Assembly: GCA_005223035.1 (NCBI GenBank)
Contig: NJBK01000024.1
Coordinates: 1-44,110, forward strand
DNA from: Chloroflexi bacterium B3_Chlor
Lineage (GTDB): Bacteria; Chloroflexota; Anaerolineae; UBA7937; B3-Chlor
DNA: 44,110 nucleotides
Direction of reading: 5' to 3'
Shown: in pieces, positions 30,751 to 41,104 of the stretch
How the letters are laid out: each line of letters starts with the position of its first letter
Position numbering within the stretch: the stretch's first letter is position 1
Made by a program: the position numbers and the translations under genes
Notes under the pieces: generated by a model
Database searches by the model: none
Seen by the model: the letters and a program-made list of their open reading frames with translations, nothing else
Told to the model about the DNA's origin: nothing

Positions 30751-31146
30751 CTACACGCGTCGCTTCTTCGGAGGACGGCAGCCGTTATGCGGTACGCGCG
30801 TGACATCACTGATGGACCTGACGCCAAGCCCGGCCGCCTGCAGGGCGCGGACTGCCGCCTCGCGTCCTGGGCCGGGGCCCTTGATGAAGATATCCAGCTC
30901 CCTCACGCCGTGATCCATCGCCTGCCTGGCTGCCTGTTGTCCTGCGAGTTGTGCCGCGTAGGGCGTGCTCTTGCGGGAACCTTTGAAGCCGACCGTACCC
31001 GCGCTGCTCCACGTGATTACGTCACCATTCAGATCCGTGATGGTGATTATCGTGTTGTTGAAGGTTGATTGTATGTGCGCCTGTGCATGGAGAACATCCC
31101 TACGCACCCGACGTGGTCCGCGCCTCTTGACTTTCCTTCGTGCCAC
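30751..31146 (-). CDS. rpsK: Ribosomal protein S11
   Basis: A 131-residue S11 with [56 protein letters not shown] and the basic end [11 protein letters not shown]. It forms part of the 30S platform. The N-terminal ~14 residues are strongly basic. Position between rpsM and rpsD is normal. Confidence 0.97.
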   Translation of the reverse strand: MARRKVKRRGPRRVRRDVLHAQAHIQSTFNNTIITITDLNGDVITWSSAGTVGFKGSRKSTPYAAQLAGQQAARQAMDHGVRELDIFIKGPGPGREAAVRALQAAGLGVRSISDVTRVPHNGCRPPKKRRV

Positions 31147-31231
31147 CTGTTTCTCCTCTTCAGGACCTGGAATTCCGCCCCTCAGTGCACCTCATAAGAA
31201 GCGCGTGCACGATGGGGTGTGCTATGCATTA

Positions 31232-31615
31232 CTACTTCTTGGATCTGGTTCGACGCTTCCCAGGGACCGTCCTTCTCGCGCCTCTATTGGTGCGTGCGTT
31301 GGTCTTAGTGCGTTGGCCTCGCACCGGAAGGTTGCGACGGTGACGGAGCCCACGATAGGAACCTATCTCTTGTAGTCGCTTGATGTGCTGGGTGACTTCT
31401 CGACGCAAGTCACCCTCCACCTTGTAGTCCCTATCGACGATGACTCGGATGCGAGTGGCATCCTCCTCCGTCAAGTCCTTGACCCGGACGTTGGGGTCAA
31501 TCCCTGCCTGGTCAAGGATTTGCTGGCTGGTCGACTTACCGATGCCGTGAATGTATGTTAGCGCGATCTCAGTTCGCTTGTTCTTGGGCAAATCAACGCC
31601 GGCGATCCTAGCCAT
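31232..31615 (-). CDS. rpsM: Ribosomal protein S13
   Basis: A 127-residue S13 starting [20 protein letters not shown], with [39 protein letters not shown] and a basic tail [15 protein letters not shown] 31615 is the family start; upstream in-frame codons reach into rpmJ. It sits on the 30S head and contacts the P-site tRNA. Confidence 0.97.
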   Translation of the reverse strand: MARIAGVDLPKNKRTEIALTYIHGIGKSTSQQILDQAGIDPNVRVKDLTEEDATRIRVIVDRDYKVEGDLRREVTQHIKRLQEIGSYRGLRHRRNLPVRGQRTKTNARTNRGARRTVPGKRRTRSKK

Positions 31616-31668
31616 TCTCGTCCTCCTGTCTTCTAGTAGGCAGGTTTGTGGACCTGCCTGGGGCCACA

Positions 31669-31782
31669 CTAGCCTTGCCTTTGCTTATGCCTCGGGTTCC
31701 TGCACAGCACACGCACGACGCCTCTGCGCCGGACGATCTTGCAGTTCTCGCAACGACGCTTTACTGATGGTTTGACTTTCAT
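31669..31782 (-). CDS. rpmJ: Ribosomal protein L36
   Basis: A 37-residue L36: [20 protein letters not shown], followed by a [11 protein letters not shown] ending. The three Cys and one His form the usual zinc ribbon (C-x2-C ... C-x4-H). It lies 14 bases after map and directly before rpsM. The infA gene that often stands between map and rpmJ is absent here. Confidence 0.95.
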   Translation of the reverse strand: MKVKPSVKRRCENCKIVRRRGVVRVLCRNPRHKQRQG

Positions 31783-31796
31783 GATCAGATCCCCTC

Positions 31797-32543
31797 TCAC
31801 AATCGGGTCAGTATCTCGGGCTCTCCGTCGGTTACGGCGATGGTATGCTCGAAATGAGCCGATAGCTCGTCATCTTCGGTGACCACTGTCCAGTTATCAT
31901 CCATAACTCGGGTTTGGTAGGTTCCCACATTCAGCATAGGCTCCAGTGCGAAGGTCATGCCTGGCTTCAGCAGGATCCCTCTGCCAGGTTGGCCATGGTT
32001 CGGTATTTGAGGGTCCTCGTGCATATCCCGCCCGATACCGTGTCCCACATATTGTCGGACTACGGAGAAACCTCGAGATTCAGCATAGCTCTGAATAGCC
32101 CACGAGATATCGCCCAGATGGCGACCTTTCCTGGCCTGAGCTATGCTCGCTTCTAGAGCCCCCCGTGTCGTGTCGATTAGTTCTTGCGCGCGTTTGCTTA
32201 TCTTGCCCACGCCGACGGTGATGGCAGCATCGCCGTGATACCCTTGACAAATAGCGCCAAAATCCATGCTTACGATGTCGCCCTCTTCTAGGACCCGCCG
32301 TCCGGGAATGCCGTGTACCAGCTCTTCGTTGATGGAAACACATAGTGAGGCGGGAAAGCCTCTGTAGCCGAGGAACGACGGTGTTGCACGCAGCTTGGTG
32401 ACCGTCTCGTAGGCCAGTGCATCCAGTTCCGCTGTCGTAACACCCGGCTTAATGATTTCTTCCAGGCGAGCCTGAGTGAGAGCCACAATCTTGCCCGCCT
32501 CTCGCATCAACGCCAACTCGCGAGCCGATTTTCTGATGACCAT
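31797..32543 (-). CDS. map: Methionine aminopeptidase, type I
   Basis: A 248-residue type I enzyme that removes the initiator Met. Metal-binding and active-site segments are visible: [37 protein letters not shown] (two Asp), [20 protein letters not shown] (His), FALEPML (Glu) and [20 protein letters not shown] (Glu). All five ligands are present. Its start overlaps the adk stop by one base (TGATG). Confidence 0.97.
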   Translation of the reverse strand: MVIRKSARELALMREAGKIVALTQARLEEIIKPGVTTAELDALAYETVTKLRATPSFLGYRGFPASLCVSINEELVHGIPGRRVLEEGDIVSMDFGAICQGYHGDAAITVGVGKISKRAQELIDTTRGALEASIAQARKGRHLGDISWAIQSYAESRGFSVVRQYVGHGIGRDMHEDPQIPNHGQPGRGILLKPGMTFALEPMLNVGTYQTRVMDDNWTVVTEDDELSAHFEHTIAVTDGEPEILTRL

Positions 32544-33190
32544 CAGGCACTCTGAAGGGCTTCTAGGATCTTGGCCTGAACGTGATCTATGCCGCCCTCG
32601 CTCTCGATTGTGATGAGCAGCCCCTCATCTCGATAGTAATCTATCAATGGGCTGGTTTGATCCCAATACACTCGAATCCTGTTTCTCACAGTCTCCGGCA
32701 CGTCATCGGCGCGCTGGTAGAGCTCGCCACCACAGACGTCGCATTTGCCCTTCTCACGGGGAGGGTTAGAGATGAGATTGTAGATGGCCTGGCAGTTGCG
32801 GCAGGTCCAGCGGCTTGAAAGTCGTCTCACCAACTCGTCCTCGGAGGCATCAATGAAAAGCGCTGCGTCTATGGTCTTCCCTTGCTCGGCGAGAAGCTCC
32901 GTAAGGGCTTTGGTCTGCTCGATAGTACGCGGAAAACCATCCAGGATTATCCCCTTATCACAGTCCGATTTAAGTAACCGCTCTCGAATCATGGCGATGG
33001 TGACCTCGTCCGGCACCAACTCACCTCGGTCCATGTAGGACTTGGCGGTCAACCCCAGTTCCGTCTCGGCTTTGAGCGCCTCCCGAAAGAGGTCGCCGCT
33101 AGCCACATGGGGTATGCCCAGTTGCACGGCCAACATAGCCGCTTGCGTCCCTTTGCCAGCCCCTGGTGGGCCGAGCATGATCAGGTTCAT
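32543..33190 (-). CDS. adk: Adenylate kinase (zinc-lid form)
   Basis: A 215-residue adenylate kinase with P-loop GPPGAGKGT (7-15), NMP-binding DGFPRT and a long lid that carries two C-x2-C pairs (TCRNC and CDVC), as in Gram-positive-type zinc-stabilised enzymes. It interconverts ATP+AMP and 2 ADP. It stands between secY and map, a widespread order in the spc operon. Confidence 0.97.
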   Translation of the reverse strand: MNLIMLGPPGAGKGTQAAMLAVQLGIPHVASGDLFREALKAETELGLTAKSYMDRGELVPDEVTIAMIRERLLKSDCDKGIILDGFPRTIEQTKALTELLAEQGKTIDAALFIDASEDELVRRLSSRWTCRNCQAIYNLISNPPREKGKCDVCGGELYQRADDVPETVRNRIRVYWDQTSPLIDYYRDEGLLITIESEGGIDHVQAKILEALQSA

Positions 33191-33205
33191 CAGATCTCCG
33201 GACTG

Positions 33206-34501
33206 CTATCGCAAGAAGCCTTCGTAGTGGCGCATCAGCAACTGCGCCTCTAGCTGCTTCATCGTATCAATGACCACTCCGACCACGATCAGCAGACCGG
33301 TGCTGGTGATAATCATGGTTTGCATAGGTGTGAGCGTGCTGGCGAAAAAGGGTAGGACAGCCACTCCTCCGAGGAACAGAGCACCTGCCAGAGTTATGCG
33401 GCGCAACACGCGGTTCAGATACTGGGCTGTCCGAGCCCCAGGACGTATGCCAGGGATGAAGCCTCCGTGTTTCTGTAGGTTCTCTGGCATGTTCTGTTGC
33501 TGAAAGATCGTTTCGGTGTAGAAGTATGTGAAGCCCACCACCATGATGAAATACACGAGCCAATAGAAAACCTTCTCCGTGTCGAAGACGTTGACGATAC
33601 CTTGAGCTATACTGGCTACTACTTGGCTATCTGCGTATTGAAAGTACTGAGCGACGACCCCGGGAAGGATGAGAATCGAGGAGGCGAAGATCAGGGGGAT
33701 CATCCCCGCGGAGTTCACTTTCATGGGTATGTGGGTGCTCTGGCCACCGTAGATCTTCGTCCCCCGCACGCGCTTGCCATACTGTACAGGAATGCGCCGT
33801 TGTCCCTCGTAGATGAAGACTATGGCGGCCACCGTGATCACGCCGATGACGGCGAAGGCTATCAGACCTGGAATGTTCGTTCGCAGATCTTGTGCAACCC
33901 TCTGAGGGATTCGGGACACGATACCGCCAAAGATGATGATGGAAACTCCGTTTCCTACCCCTTGCTCGGTGATCAGTTCGCCCAGCCAGACGGCAAACAT
34001 GGTGCCCGCCGCGAGAGTAATGATCGTAGCAAAGCTGGGCACAAAAGTCTCAGCTGAGAACAGGTTGAAGTTCTCTATCACCGGCAAAGCACCGCGGCTG
34101 AACACGGTGATCTGACTGATGGCCTGTAGTGCCGCCATGGGAACGGTCATGATATGGGTGTACTGATTGATCTTGGCCTGGCCTGCCTCGCCTTCCTTGG
34201 ATAGGCGGTCCAAGGGCGGGATGAGCGGCACCAGCAGTTGCATGATGATGGAAGCTGTAATATAGGGGTAAACGCCCATCGCGACCACGGAGAAGCTGGA
34301 CATAGCGCCGCCCGAAAACATGTCCAACAGACCCAGCAGTTGGTTGCTCTCAAATAGCTGTCTCAAAGCGTCAGCATTCACCCCTGGCACGGGTATGTGG
34401 GCCGCGAAACGATAGACGACCAGCATAGCCAGCGTGAAGAGTATCTTCCGCCGCAAGTCCGGCAGTTTGAAAGCGTTGAGTACATTCCGTATGGTTTCCA
34501 C
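33206..34501 (-). CDS. secY: Preprotein translocase subunit SecY
   Basis: A 431-residue, ten-helix SecY, the channel of the Sec translocon. Characteristic pieces are AAHIPVPGVNADALRQLF, MGVYPYITASIIMQLLVP, GIVSRIPQR, IPVQYGKRVRGTKIYGGQST, KVNSAGMIPLIFASSIL and GFIPGIRPGARTAQYLNRVL. It follows rplO closely and precedes adk, and exports the many signal-peptide proteins seen elsewhere in the window. Confidence 0.98.
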   Translation of the reverse strand: METIRNVLNAFKLPDLRRKILFTLAMLVVYRFAAHIPVPGVNADALRQLFESNQLLGLLDMFSGGAMSSFSVVAMGVYPYITASIIMQLLVPLIPPLDRLSKEGEAGQAKINQYTHIMTVPMAALQAISQITVFSRGALPVIENFNLFSAETFVPSFATIITLAAGTMFAVWLGELITEQGVGNGVSIIIFGGIVSRIPQRVAQDLRTNIPGLIAFAVIGVITVAAIVFIYEGQRRIPVQYGKRVRGTKIYGGQSTHIPMKVNSAGMIPLIFASSILILPGVVAQYFQYADSQVVASIAQGIVNVFDTEKVFYWLVYFIMVVGFTYFYTETIFQQQNMPENLQKHGGFIPGIRPGARTAQYLNRVLRRITLAGALFLGGVAVLPFFASTLTPMQTMIITSTGLLIVVGVVIDTMKQLEAQLLMRHYEGFLR

Positions 34502-34512
34502 CTGTCTCTCCC

Positions 34513-35007
34513 CTAGTGATGCCTGGGCCGGCGGCCCCTCTTGGGCCTACTGGCCGGCAGAGCTAGTTCCTCGACACTCCCTCCTGCAGCCTCGATCTTG
34601 GCCCTAGCACTAGCCGAGAAGCCGTGGGCCTTGACAGTCAAAGCCTTCTCCAATTCGCCTCTTCCCAAGACTCTGACCAGTTCATTGGGTGACTTTGTGA
34701 GACCCACCTCGGTCAGAGTGGTGGGCGTAACCTCATCCCCTGAATCAAAGCGCTCGTTGAGCCGATCAAGGTTCACGGTGGAGAACTGAGTCTTGAATAT
34801 GTTGACAAAGCCTCTTATTCGAGGCAAGCGTCTTACGAGCGGCAGCTGACCACCCTCAAAGTAGGGGGGAATGTTTCCGCCGGAGCGAGACTTTTGTCCC
34901 TTGGTTCCTCGGCCCGCCGTTTTTCCACGCCCTGAGCTATCTCCTCTTCCTACTTTCTTCCTCTTCTTTGTTGCCCCCTTGGCTGGCCTCAACTCGTGTA
35001 GTCTCAT
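34513..35007 (-). CDS. rplO: Ribosomal protein L15
   Basis: A 164-residue L15 starting [20 protein letters not shown], with [19 protein letters not shown] and [21 protein letters not shown] 35007 is the family start; ten further upstream codons are non-conserved. The C terminus is a short Arg/His-rich tail. About 75 bases separate it from rpmD. Confidence 0.97.
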   Translation of the reverse strand: MRLHELRPAKGATKKRKKVGRGDSSGRGKTAGRGTKGQKSRSGGNIPPYFEGGQLPLVRRLPRIRGFVNIFKTQFSTVNLDRLNERFDSGDEVTPTTLTEVGLTKSPNELVRVLGRGELEKALTVKAHGFSASARAKIEAAGGSVEELALPASRPKRGRRPRHH

Positions 35008-35084
35008 AGCTTCTCCAAAGGAAGACCCGCCACCCACCGACCGATGTCATGGCAGGGCTTCATCTCCTGTCTGGCTCGAAAGGA

Positions 35085-35273
35085 CTAGATCTCTTCCACC
35101 TCAACCAAGTGTCTGACTTTGTGAACCATGCCACGGATAGGGGGGCTGTCGGGACGCTCCACCGATTGGCCCAAACGGCGAAAACCCAAGGCTCTGATGG
35201 TTGCCTTCTGGTCTTCAGAATACCCTATGCTGCTCTTTACCCAGGTTATGCGTAGCTTGCTGGTCTTAGCCAT
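35085..35273 (-). CDS. rpmD: Ribosomal protein L30
   Basis: A 62-residue L30 of normal size: [20 protein letters not shown], then [20 protein letters not shown]. It overlaps the end of rpsE by 8 bases. L30 is lost in many bacterial lineages; its presence here is unremarkable but helps typing. Confidence 0.95.
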   Translation of the reverse strand: MAKTSKLRITWVKSSIGYSEDQKATIRALGFRRLGQSVERPDSPPIRGMVHKVRHLVEVEEI

Positions 35274-35772
35274 CTGACTGCTGCCAGAAGGGCAGTACCT
35301 CCTTCAAGGGCTTCTCCCGCCGACGAGCTTCCTCTTCGGGGTCCTTCAATTGCTTCAGGCCCTCGATCGTCGCCGACACCACGTTGAGGATGTTGGCACT
35401 CCCCAGCGACTTGGTGAGAATGTCTTTTACGCCGGCTGCCTCAACTACTGCCCGCACCCCTCCACCGGCGATAACCCCAGTGCCGGGAGAAGCGGGCTTG
35501 AGAAGCACCTTTGCTGCTCCGAACCTAGAGACGACCTCGTGGGGGATGGTGGTGCCTGCGATAGGTACCTGGATCATGTTCTTCTTGGCCTTCTCGACCC
35601 CCTTGCGGATCGCTTCGGGCACCTCCCGGGCTTTTCCCACACCGGCGCCAACACTGCCCTGACCATCACCTACGACAACCACAGCTCGGAACCCAAAGCG
35701 GCGACCTCCCTTGACTACCTTGGCCACGCGAGCAATGTGGACTACTCGCTCCTTTAGGAATTCTTCTTCCAT
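35266..35772 (-). CDS. rpsE: Ribosomal protein S5
   Basis: A 168-residue S5: [61 protein letters not shown] and [23 protein letters not shown] 35772 follows AAGAGG; an in-frame TTG ten codons earlier lacks a ribosome binding site. It contributes to decoding accuracy in the 30S subunit. Confidence 0.97.
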   Translation of the reverse strand: MEEEFLKERVVHIARVAKVVKGGRRFGFRAVVVVGDGQGSVGAGVGKAREVPEAIRKGVEKAKKNMIQVPIAGTTIPHEVVSRFGAAKVLLKPASPGTGVIAGGGVRAVVEAAGVKDILTKSLGSANILNVVSATIEGLKQLKDPEEEARRREKPLKEVLPFWQQSDG

Positions 35773-35844
35773 GAATGTCCTCTTTCCCTCAATCACAATC
35801 AACTTGAGTTCTGAGACACTTTCGATCTGACGAAAGTCTTCCGG

Positions 35845-36213
35845 CTAGAACTCCAGGCCCTCGGCGCGGGCCCCTGCAGCTAGAGACCGCACGCGGCCAT
35901 GGTACTTGTATCCACCTCTGTCAAAGACGACCTTTTCGATCCCACGGGCCTTGGCCCGACGGGCCAGAACTTCACCTACGACTCTGGCTTGATCAGTCTT
36001 CTTCAGACCGGCGATCCGCTCTCGAACTTCCTTGTCCAGAGTCGATGCAGAGGCCAGAGTGCGACCTTCGGGGTCGTCAATTATTTGAGCATAGATATGC
36101 TTCAGGCTGCGAAAGACGGAAAGCCGGGGGCGATCCTTGCTACCCCGTATCTTTCTGCGGACCCGCAGATGTCTGCGACGGCGAGCCGCCTCACGGTCTC
36201 TCATGCTGCTCAT
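35845..36213 (-). CDS. rplR: Ribosomal protein L18
   Basis: A 122-residue L18 with a basic N terminus ([20 protein letters not shown]), then [20 protein letters not shown] and [18 protein letters not shown]. It binds 5S rRNA together with L5. It sits in the normal L6-L18-S5 order. Confidence 0.97.
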   Translation of the reverse strand: MSSMRDREAARRRRHLRVRRKIRGSKDRPRLSVFRSLKHIYAQIIDDPEGRTLASASTLDKEVRERIAGLKKTDQARVVGEVLARRAKARGIEKVVFDRGGYKYHGRVRSLAAGARAEGLEF

Positions 36214-36256
36214 TCCCTTTTGCTACTACCACTACTGCCGTTGTTCCAGGAAGGCG

Positions 36257-36802
36257 CTAGCCGATCTTTCCTGCCTTGCCGGCCTTGCGACGCACGTATT
36301 CTCCTGCATAACGGATGCCTTTTCCCTTGTAGGGCTCCGGCTTTCGTACGGCTCTTATCTCGGCTGCCACCCTACCCACCAATTCCTTGTCCACCCCTTG
36401 CACAACTATGTTCCGATACCCTTTCTCAAGATCGATTGTGATCCCCGGTGGAGGTACTATTTGAACAGGGTGCGAATACCCTACCGATAGAACAAGCTTG
36501 TCTCCCTCCATCTGAGCGCGATAGCCTATGCCATGGATTTCCAACTCCCTACGGAACCCGTCATGCACCCCTTGCACCATGTTAGCAATCAAGGCCCGTG
36601 TCAGGCCGTGGAGCGAGCGGTGTAGCCGCTGATCAGTGGGTCGGGTGACAATAAGCTGATTATCTTCCAGGGTCACAGAGATGTCCCTATGAAAGGTACG
36701 CGAGAGCTCGCCCTTCGGCCCTTTGACCGTGACTGTGGAGCCCAGGATAGTCACCTCAACGTCTGACGGCACCGGTACGGGCATCTTGCCTATGCGAGAC
36801 AT
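36257..36802 (-). CDS. rplF: Ribosomal protein L6
   Basis: A 181-residue L6 with both repeats: [20 protein letters not shown] and the C-terminal [20 protein letters not shown], followed by [10 protein letters not shown]. It stabilises the stalk base of the 50S subunit. Order S8-L6-L18 is standard. Confidence 0.97.
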   Translation of the reverse strand: MSRIGKMPVPVPSDVEVTILGSTVTVKGPKGELSRTFHRDISVTLEDNQLIVTRPTDQRLHRSLHGLTRALIANMVQGVHDGFRRELEIHGIGYRAQMEGDKLVLSVGYSHPVQIVPPPGITIDLEKGYRNIVVQGVDKELVGRVAAEIRAVRKPEPYKGKGIRYAGEYVRRKAGKAGKIG

Positions 36803-36883
36803 GAGAGGGTACCTCCACTGCCTTCACACCGAAAAGGTAGGACTTCCCCTACCGTGTCAGGGGACAGCATCTGATGGCTGTCA

Positions 36884-37279
36884 TTACCACACATAGCACA
36901 GAACCTCGCCGCCGACTCCCAGGCGCCTTGCCTTCTTGTCGGTCATAATCCCCTGTGATGTGGACAGGATGGCTATTCCCATGCCGCTCAAAACCCTGGG
37001 CAACTCTCTTCTGCCAGCGTAGACCCGGCACCCGGGCTTGCTGACCCGTTTCAAGGCGGATATTGTGGGTTCTCCATCTTCCGAGTACTTCAGCCAGATC
37101 CTGAGTACAGGTTGAGGACGATCCTTAGTTTCGTCATAACCCTGAATATATCCTTCTTCCCGCAACACCTTGGCAATCGCTACTTTCATCCCAGAAGAAG
37201 GTGCTGTCACCTGTGTGTGTCTGACCGCGATACCGTTTCTGATGCGAGTCAGCATGTCAGCGATGGGATCAGAATGCAT
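36884..37279 (-). CDS. rpsH: Ribosomal protein S8
   Basis: A 131-residue S8: [20 protein letters not shown] near the start, and the end [20 protein letters not shown], then [13 protein letters not shown]. In other bacteria S8 represses the spc operon by binding its mRNA near rplE. About 80 bases without a gene separate it from rplF. Confidence 0.97.
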   Translation of the reverse strand: MHSDPIADMLTRIRNGIAVRHTQVTAPSSGMKVAIAKVLREEGYIQGYDETKDRPQPVLRIWLKYSEDGEPTISALKRVSKPGCRVYAGRRELPRVLSGMGIAILSTSQGIMTDKKARRLGVGGEVLCYVW

Positions 37280-37300
37280 GTTTACACTGCCCTTTCTCAG

Positions 37301-37483
37301 CTACCAACTGGACTTGGTGACGCCAGGAATCTTGCCTTGCAGGGCCAACTCTCGAAAACATATGCGGCACAGCCCGAAGCGTCGCATATAGGCCCTCGGG
37401 CGCCCGCACAGTGTGCAGCGATTCCGCACCTGCGTCTTATGTTTCCTTCGCCTTTCCCTTGCGATCATTGACTTCTTGGCCAC
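37301..37483 (-). CDS. rpsN: Ribosomal protein S14, short zinc-binding form
   Basis: A 60-residue type Z S14: [20 protein letters not shown], then [20 protein letters not shown] with ICFRELA. The two C-x2-C pairs (CTLC, CRIC) form the zinc knuckle of the short form, the version used in zinc-replete growth and by thermophiles and Gram-positive-type lineages. Confidence 0.97.
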   Translation of the reverse strand: MAKKSMIARERRRKHKTQVRNRCTLCGRPRAYMRRFGLCRICFRELALQGKIPGVTKSSW

Positions 37484-37533
37484 TTCACCTCCGTAGCTGG
37501 GGTCTTTGAGAGCTCAGCTCGTCCCCCAGTGCG

Positions 37534-38076
37534 CTATACTCTCTTGAACGGCATTCCCAACAATGATAGCAGTCGCCTTGCTTCCTCATCGGTCTTGGCT
37601 GTAGTGACGATACTGATCTCCATTCCGCGCACTTTGTCTATGGAATCGTAGTCTATTTCGGGCCACACCAGCTGTTCCTCGAGGCCTAAGGTATAGTTGC
37701 CACGGCCATCAAAGGAGTCCCGGGAGATCCCCCGAAAGTCTCGTTGCCGTGCCAAAGCGACGTTGACCAGCCGGTCGAAGAAGTCGTACATGCGCCGACC
37801 TCGCAGTGTGACCTTCGCCCCGACAGCCATGCCCTCTCTGAGTTTGAAACCAGCGATGGATCTTCGGGCCCGGGTGATGATTGGTCGCTGTCCAGTTATG
37901 GTGCTCAGGTCTCGGGTGGCGCCATCTAGGGCCTTGGCATCCTCCAGGGCCTCTCCCAGTCCTACATTTAGCACAATCTTGACCAGACGTGGCACTTCCA
38001 TTACGTTGCCATAGTCGTAATCGTCCATCAAGATGGGGACGATCTCCTTGTTGTATGTGTCTTTCAATCTGGACAT
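37534..38076 (-). CDS. rplE: Ribosomal protein L5
   Basis: A 180-residue L5: [60 protein letters not shown] and the end [19 protein letters not shown]. It binds 5S rRNA and the P-site tRNA. It follows rplX by 27 bases. Confidence 0.97.
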   Translation of the reverse strand: MSRLKDTYNKEIVPILMDDYDYGNVMEVPRLVKIVLNVGLGEALEDAKALDGATRDLSTITGQRPIITRARRSIAGFKLREGMAVGAKVTLRGRRMYDFFDRLVNVALARQRDFRGISRDSFDGRGNYTLGLEEQLVWPEIDYDSIDKVRGMEISIVTTAKTDEEARRLLSLLGMPFKRV

Positions 38077-38103
38077 GATCGTTTCTCCGACGAGGGCTTC
38101 GCG

Positions 38104-38421
38104 CTAGTCAACCATCTCATTGCATGACTTGCAGACCCTAGCCCTTCCTCCGTCGGGCAGGATTCTGTAGCCGACCCTGGTGCGCTGATTGCAGTGGGGG
38201 CAGACGAGGGCCACATTCGAGACATGCAATGGGGCCTCACGCTCAATGATACCGGCCTGCGTGCGCACCCGACCTGTGGGCTTGGTGTGTCTCTTGATGA
38301 TATTGATGCCTGAGATAATCACCTGATTCTTGTCCGCTAGGATCCTGTGCACGGTACCCTTCATGCCGCGGTGGTTGCCCGTGACCACTTCAACCGTGTC
38401 ACCTTTCTTGATTCTTCTCAT
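38104..38421 (-). CDS. rplX: Ribosomal protein L24 with Cys-pair tail
   Basis: A 105-residue L24: a KOW motif in [20 protein letters not shown], then [20 protein letters not shown] and [20 protein letters not shown]. The C-terminal part holds CPHC and CKSC, two C-x2-C pairs that could bind zinc, as in a subset of bacterial L24 proteins. It is an early assembly factor of the 50S subunit. Confidence 0.96.
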   Translation of the reverse strand: MRRIKKGDTVEVVTGNHRGMKGTVHRILADKNQVIISGINIIKRHTKPTGRVRTQAGIIEREAPLHVSNVALVCPHCNQRTRVGYRILPDGGRARVCKSCNEMVD

Positions 38422-38452
38422 CTTCTCGACCTCTATCCGCCCCTAGTCCGGC

Positions 38453-38821
38453 TTACAGCACTTCCGGGGAGAGGGAAACGATTTTCATGAAGCCCCGATC
38501 CCTCAACTCTCGACCCACGGGGCCGAAGATGCGCGTACCTTTGGGGTTCTGATAATCGTCGAGGATCACCGCCGCGTTTTCGTCGAACCGTATGTAAGAT
38601 CCATCTGAACGCCCGTACTCCTTGGCAGTACGCACTATCACAGCTCGTACGATTTCCCCCTTCTTCACGGAGCCAGAAGGGATAGCCTGTTTGACGGTAG
38701 CGATAATGACATCGCCCACGCGTCCGTAGCGGCGTTTCGATCCCCCCAGAACCTTGATACACATGATTTCGCGCGCTCCAGTGTTATCCGCCACTCTCAG
38801 GTGACTCTCTGACTGGATCAT
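38453..38821 (-). CDS. rplN: Ribosomal protein L14
   Basis: A 122-residue L14: [20 protein letters not shown], then [20 protein letters not shown] and [20 protein letters not shown]. The start overlaps the rpsQ stop (ATGA), and this start gives exactly the family length; upstream codons belong to rpsQ in another frame. It forms intersubunit bridges. Confidence 0.97.
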   Translation of the reverse strand: MIQSESHLRVADNTGAREIMCIKVLGGSKRRYGRVGDVIIATVKQAIPSGSVKKGEIVRAVIVRTAKEYGRSDGSYIRFDENAAVILDDYQNPKGTRIFGPVGRELRDRGFMKIVSLSPEVL

Positions 38822-39084
38822 TGCTCTACCCTGTCTGCTGGGCCCTTCAGTATCTCTTCCACCACCCAACGTTTCTCTTTGCTCAGAGGGCGGCTTTCCA
38901 CGATGCGTACCACATCGCCTATCTGGCAGGCGTTGTCGGCGTCATGGGCCTTGAACTTCTTGCGAATCCTTATCACCTTCTTATACAACGGGTGTCTGCG
39001 CAGCCTTTCTACGACCACTACAACTGTCTTGTCCATCTTGTCGCTGACTACTCGGCCGACCATGGATTTGCGTCGTCCTTTCAC
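38818..39084 (-). CDS. rpsQ: Ribosomal protein S17
   Basis: An 88-residue S17: [20 protein letters not shown], followed by [40 protein letters not shown]. It overlaps rpmC upstream and rplN downstream by 4 bases each, so the three genes are translationally coupled. Confidence 0.97.
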   Translation of the reverse strand: MKGRRKSMVGRVVSDKMDKTVVVVVERLRRHPLYKKVIRIRKKFKAHDADNACQIGDVVRIVESRPLSKEKRWVVEEILKGPADRVEQ

Positions 39085-39293
39085 GATGATTCCTCCCCGG
39101 CCTGGTGTAGCTCCCGCTCTCTCAGAATGCTCTTCGCACGGGCTATGTCCCTCTTGACCTGACGGATGCGGTTGTAGTTGGTCAACTGGTTGGTACTCAG
39201 CTGGAAGCGCAGATTGAAGAGTTCCTCATACATGTTCTCCAACTCATGGCGCAACTCATCTGAGGTCATGTTTCTGACGTCTGGCGCCTTCAT
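39081..39293 (-). CDS. rpmC: Ribosomal protein L29
   Basis: A 70-residue L29: [56 protein letters not shown]. It lies at the polypeptide exit tunnel, where trigger factor and SRP dock. Normal place between rplP and rpsQ. Confidence 0.96.
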   Translation of the reverse strand: MKAPDVRNMTSDELRHELENMYEELFNLRFQLSTNQLTNYNRIRQVKRDIARAKSILRERELHQAGEESS

Positions 39294-39310
39294 GAGACGG
39301 TTCCTCGCTG

Positions 39311-39724
39311 TTACAGTTCATATCTGGAAACGAACTGGGTCTTTATGGGGAGCTTCCGAGAAGCCAAGCGGAAGGCCTCTCGTGCTGCACTTTCCTCCAC
39401 ACCTGTGATTTCAAACAGCACTCGACCCGGCTTGACCACGGCTACCCAGTGATCAACATTCCCCTTACCGCTGCCCATCCTCGTCTCCGCTGGCTTGGTG
39501 GTCACCGGCTTATCGGGGAAGACGCGTATCCACAGTTTGCCACCTCGTCTCACGTAGCGTACTATCGCCCTTCGCGCTGCCTCTATCTGTCGGCTCGTTA
39601 TCCACGAGGGCTCAAGGGCCTGGAGGCCATATTCTCCAAAGCTTACCTTGGCGCCCCGACGAGCCCTACCCTTCATGCGTCCTCGGTGAGCCTTCCTGTA
39701 CTTTACTCTCTTGGGCAATAGCAT
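39311..39724 (-). CDS. rplP: Ribosomal protein L16
   Basis: A 137-residue L16 starting [20 protein letters not shown], with [40 protein letters not shown] and [23 protein letters not shown] 39724 lies 8 bases after CAGGGAG; a GTG three codons earlier is less well placed. It is needed for A-site tRNA placement. Confidence 0.97.
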   Translation of the reverse strand: MLLPKRVKYRKAHRGRMKGRARRGAKVSFGEYGLQALEPSWITSRQIEAARRAIVRYVRRGGKLWIRVFPDKPVTTKPAETRMGSGKGNVDHWVAVVKPGRVLFEITGVEESAAREAFRLASRKLPIKTQFVSRYEL

Positions 39725-39751
39725 GACAGACACTCCCTGCAGTTGCGGATG

Positions 39752-40426
39752 CTAGAACTCCTGGAGGAACGTTTCTGAGTCTGCTGCCTCTTCCTCTTCC
39801 GGAAAGACGTCGCCCTTATACACCCAAACCTTGACCCCTATCCGGCCGTAGGTAGTAAGGGCCTCGCTTTGAGCGTAATCGATATCCGCCCGCAAGGTGT
39901 GGAGGGGAACCCGTCCCTCCATCGTCCAGTCTCGACGCCCCATTTCGCTCCCAGCTAAACGGCCACTGCAAGCTATCTTGATTCCCCCAGCCCCTAAACG
40001 CATGGCCCTGGAAGCCGCTTGTTTCATAGCTCGCTTGTGAGAAATCCGCCTTGCCAGTTGGGCGGAGATGCTCTCCGCGATGAGATAGGCGTTCAATTCT
40101 GGTTCTGGCACTTCTACAACCTCTATGCGGGCCTTCTTTGCCGTCAAGTCCTCCACCTGACGACGCAAGAGGTTTACGCTCACTCCCTTTCGGCCGATGA
40201 CGATGCCGGGTCTGGCCGTGTGTATGGTGAGCGATACCTGCTTTGGAAAACGCTCAACATCTATCCTAGCGATGCCCGCATGCGCCATCTTATTGCGGAT
40301 TAGTTGCCTGAGCTCGAGGTCCTCTCGCAATAGGTCCGCGTACTCCTGGCCTTCTGCAAACCATTTGGCTTTCCAATCCTTGGTGACTCCTAGCCTGAAA
40401 CCTACGGGGTGTACCTTTCTGCCCAA
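39752..40426 (-). CDS. rpsC: Ribosomal protein S3
   Basis: A 224-residue S3 starting at TTG 40426 (read as Met), [20 protein letters not shown]. It contains a KH domain with [20 protein letters not shown], and [28 protein letters not shown] upstream of the TTG and the family's usual first residues support this start. An ATG 14 codons earlier overlaps rplV and adds a non-family peptide. The C terminus is acidic. Confidence 0.96.
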   Translation of the reverse strand: MGRKVHPVGFRLGVTKDWKAKWFAEGQEYADLLREDLELRQLIRNKMAHAGIARIDVERFPKQVSLTIHTARPGIVIGRKGVSVNLLRRQVEDLTAKKARIEVVEVPEPELNAYLIAESISAQLARRISHKRAMKQAASRAMRLGAGGIKIACSGRLAGSEMGRRDWTMEGRVPLHTLRADIDYAQSEALTTYGRIGVKVWVYKGDVFPEEEEAADSETFLQEF

Positions 40427-40454
40427 ACTAGCCTCTCCTTCCTCGTGCCTCAGC

Positions 40455-40802
40455 TCATTCTTCCTCAAGCTCGCTGAGAACCACTGTGATGTGCGATCCC
40501 CTCTTAAGAATGGGCTTCGCGCGCCCTCTCGCCCCGGCCCGGAATCTCTTTAGGGTGGGGCCCACGTCGGCGGTTATCCGAGAGATGTACAAGTCGGATT
40601 TGGCTAGGCCGTGGACGTCCTCAGCGTTGGCTGCTGCTGACTCTACGGCCTTAGTCACCGGCCTGGCAGCCGCCTGGGGCAAGAACCTCAGAAGAGCCAA
40701 AGCCTCGTCCACCGGCCGTTCCCGGATCAGATCCACCACACGTCTGATTTTGCGTGGTGACATAGGAATGAATTTCGCCACCGCCTTGATCTCAAGTCCC
40801 AT
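40455..40802 (-). CDS. rplV: Ribosomal protein L22
   Basis: A 115-residue L22: [40 protein letters not shown] and the beta hairpin region [20 protein letters not shown]. Its hairpin lines the exit tunnel and is a macrolide-resistance site in other bacteria. It precedes rpsC as usual. Confidence 0.97.
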   Translation of the reverse strand: MGLEIKAVAKFIPMSPRKIRRVVDLIRERPVDEALALLRFLPQAAARPVTKAVESAAANAEDVHGLAKSDLYISRITADVGPTLKRFRAGARGRAKPILKRGSHITVVLSELEEE

Positions 40803-40819
40803 GTCGGCACCTACTTCTT

Positions 40820-41101
40820 CTATCTGACAGACGTTCCTCGCTCACGATAGGAGTGCCCGCGGAACGTGCGCGTGGGAGCAAACTCCCCTAACTTGTGCCC
40901 CACCATGTTCTCGGTGATGTAGATGGGCACATGGCGACGCCCGTCGTGCACGGCGATCGTATGACCTATCATCTCCGGAGAGATCGTAGAGGCGCGCGCC
41001 CAGGTCTTGATCACATACTCGTCACCGCTCTCCTTCAGGAGCCTTACCTTCTTGAGCAACTTGGCGTCTATGTACGGACCTTTCTTGAGGGATCTGGTCA
41101 T
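40820..41101 (-). CDS. rpsS: Ribosomal protein S19
   Basis: A 93-residue S19: [20 protein letters not shown], then [40 protein letters not shown] and [11 protein letters not shown]. It forms a complex with S13 on the 30S head. It begins 3 bases after rplB. Confidence 0.97.
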   Translation of the reverse strand: MTRSLKKGPYIDAKLLKKVRLLKESGDEYVIKTWARASTISPEMIGHTIAVHDGRRHVPIYITENMVGHKLGEFAPTRTFRGHSYRERGTSVR

Positions 41102-41104
41102 CTG

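Noticed and set aside
31232..31669. Longer S13 beginning inside rpmJ
   Set aside because: The extra 18 codons overlap rpmJ's end and are not part of the S13 family.
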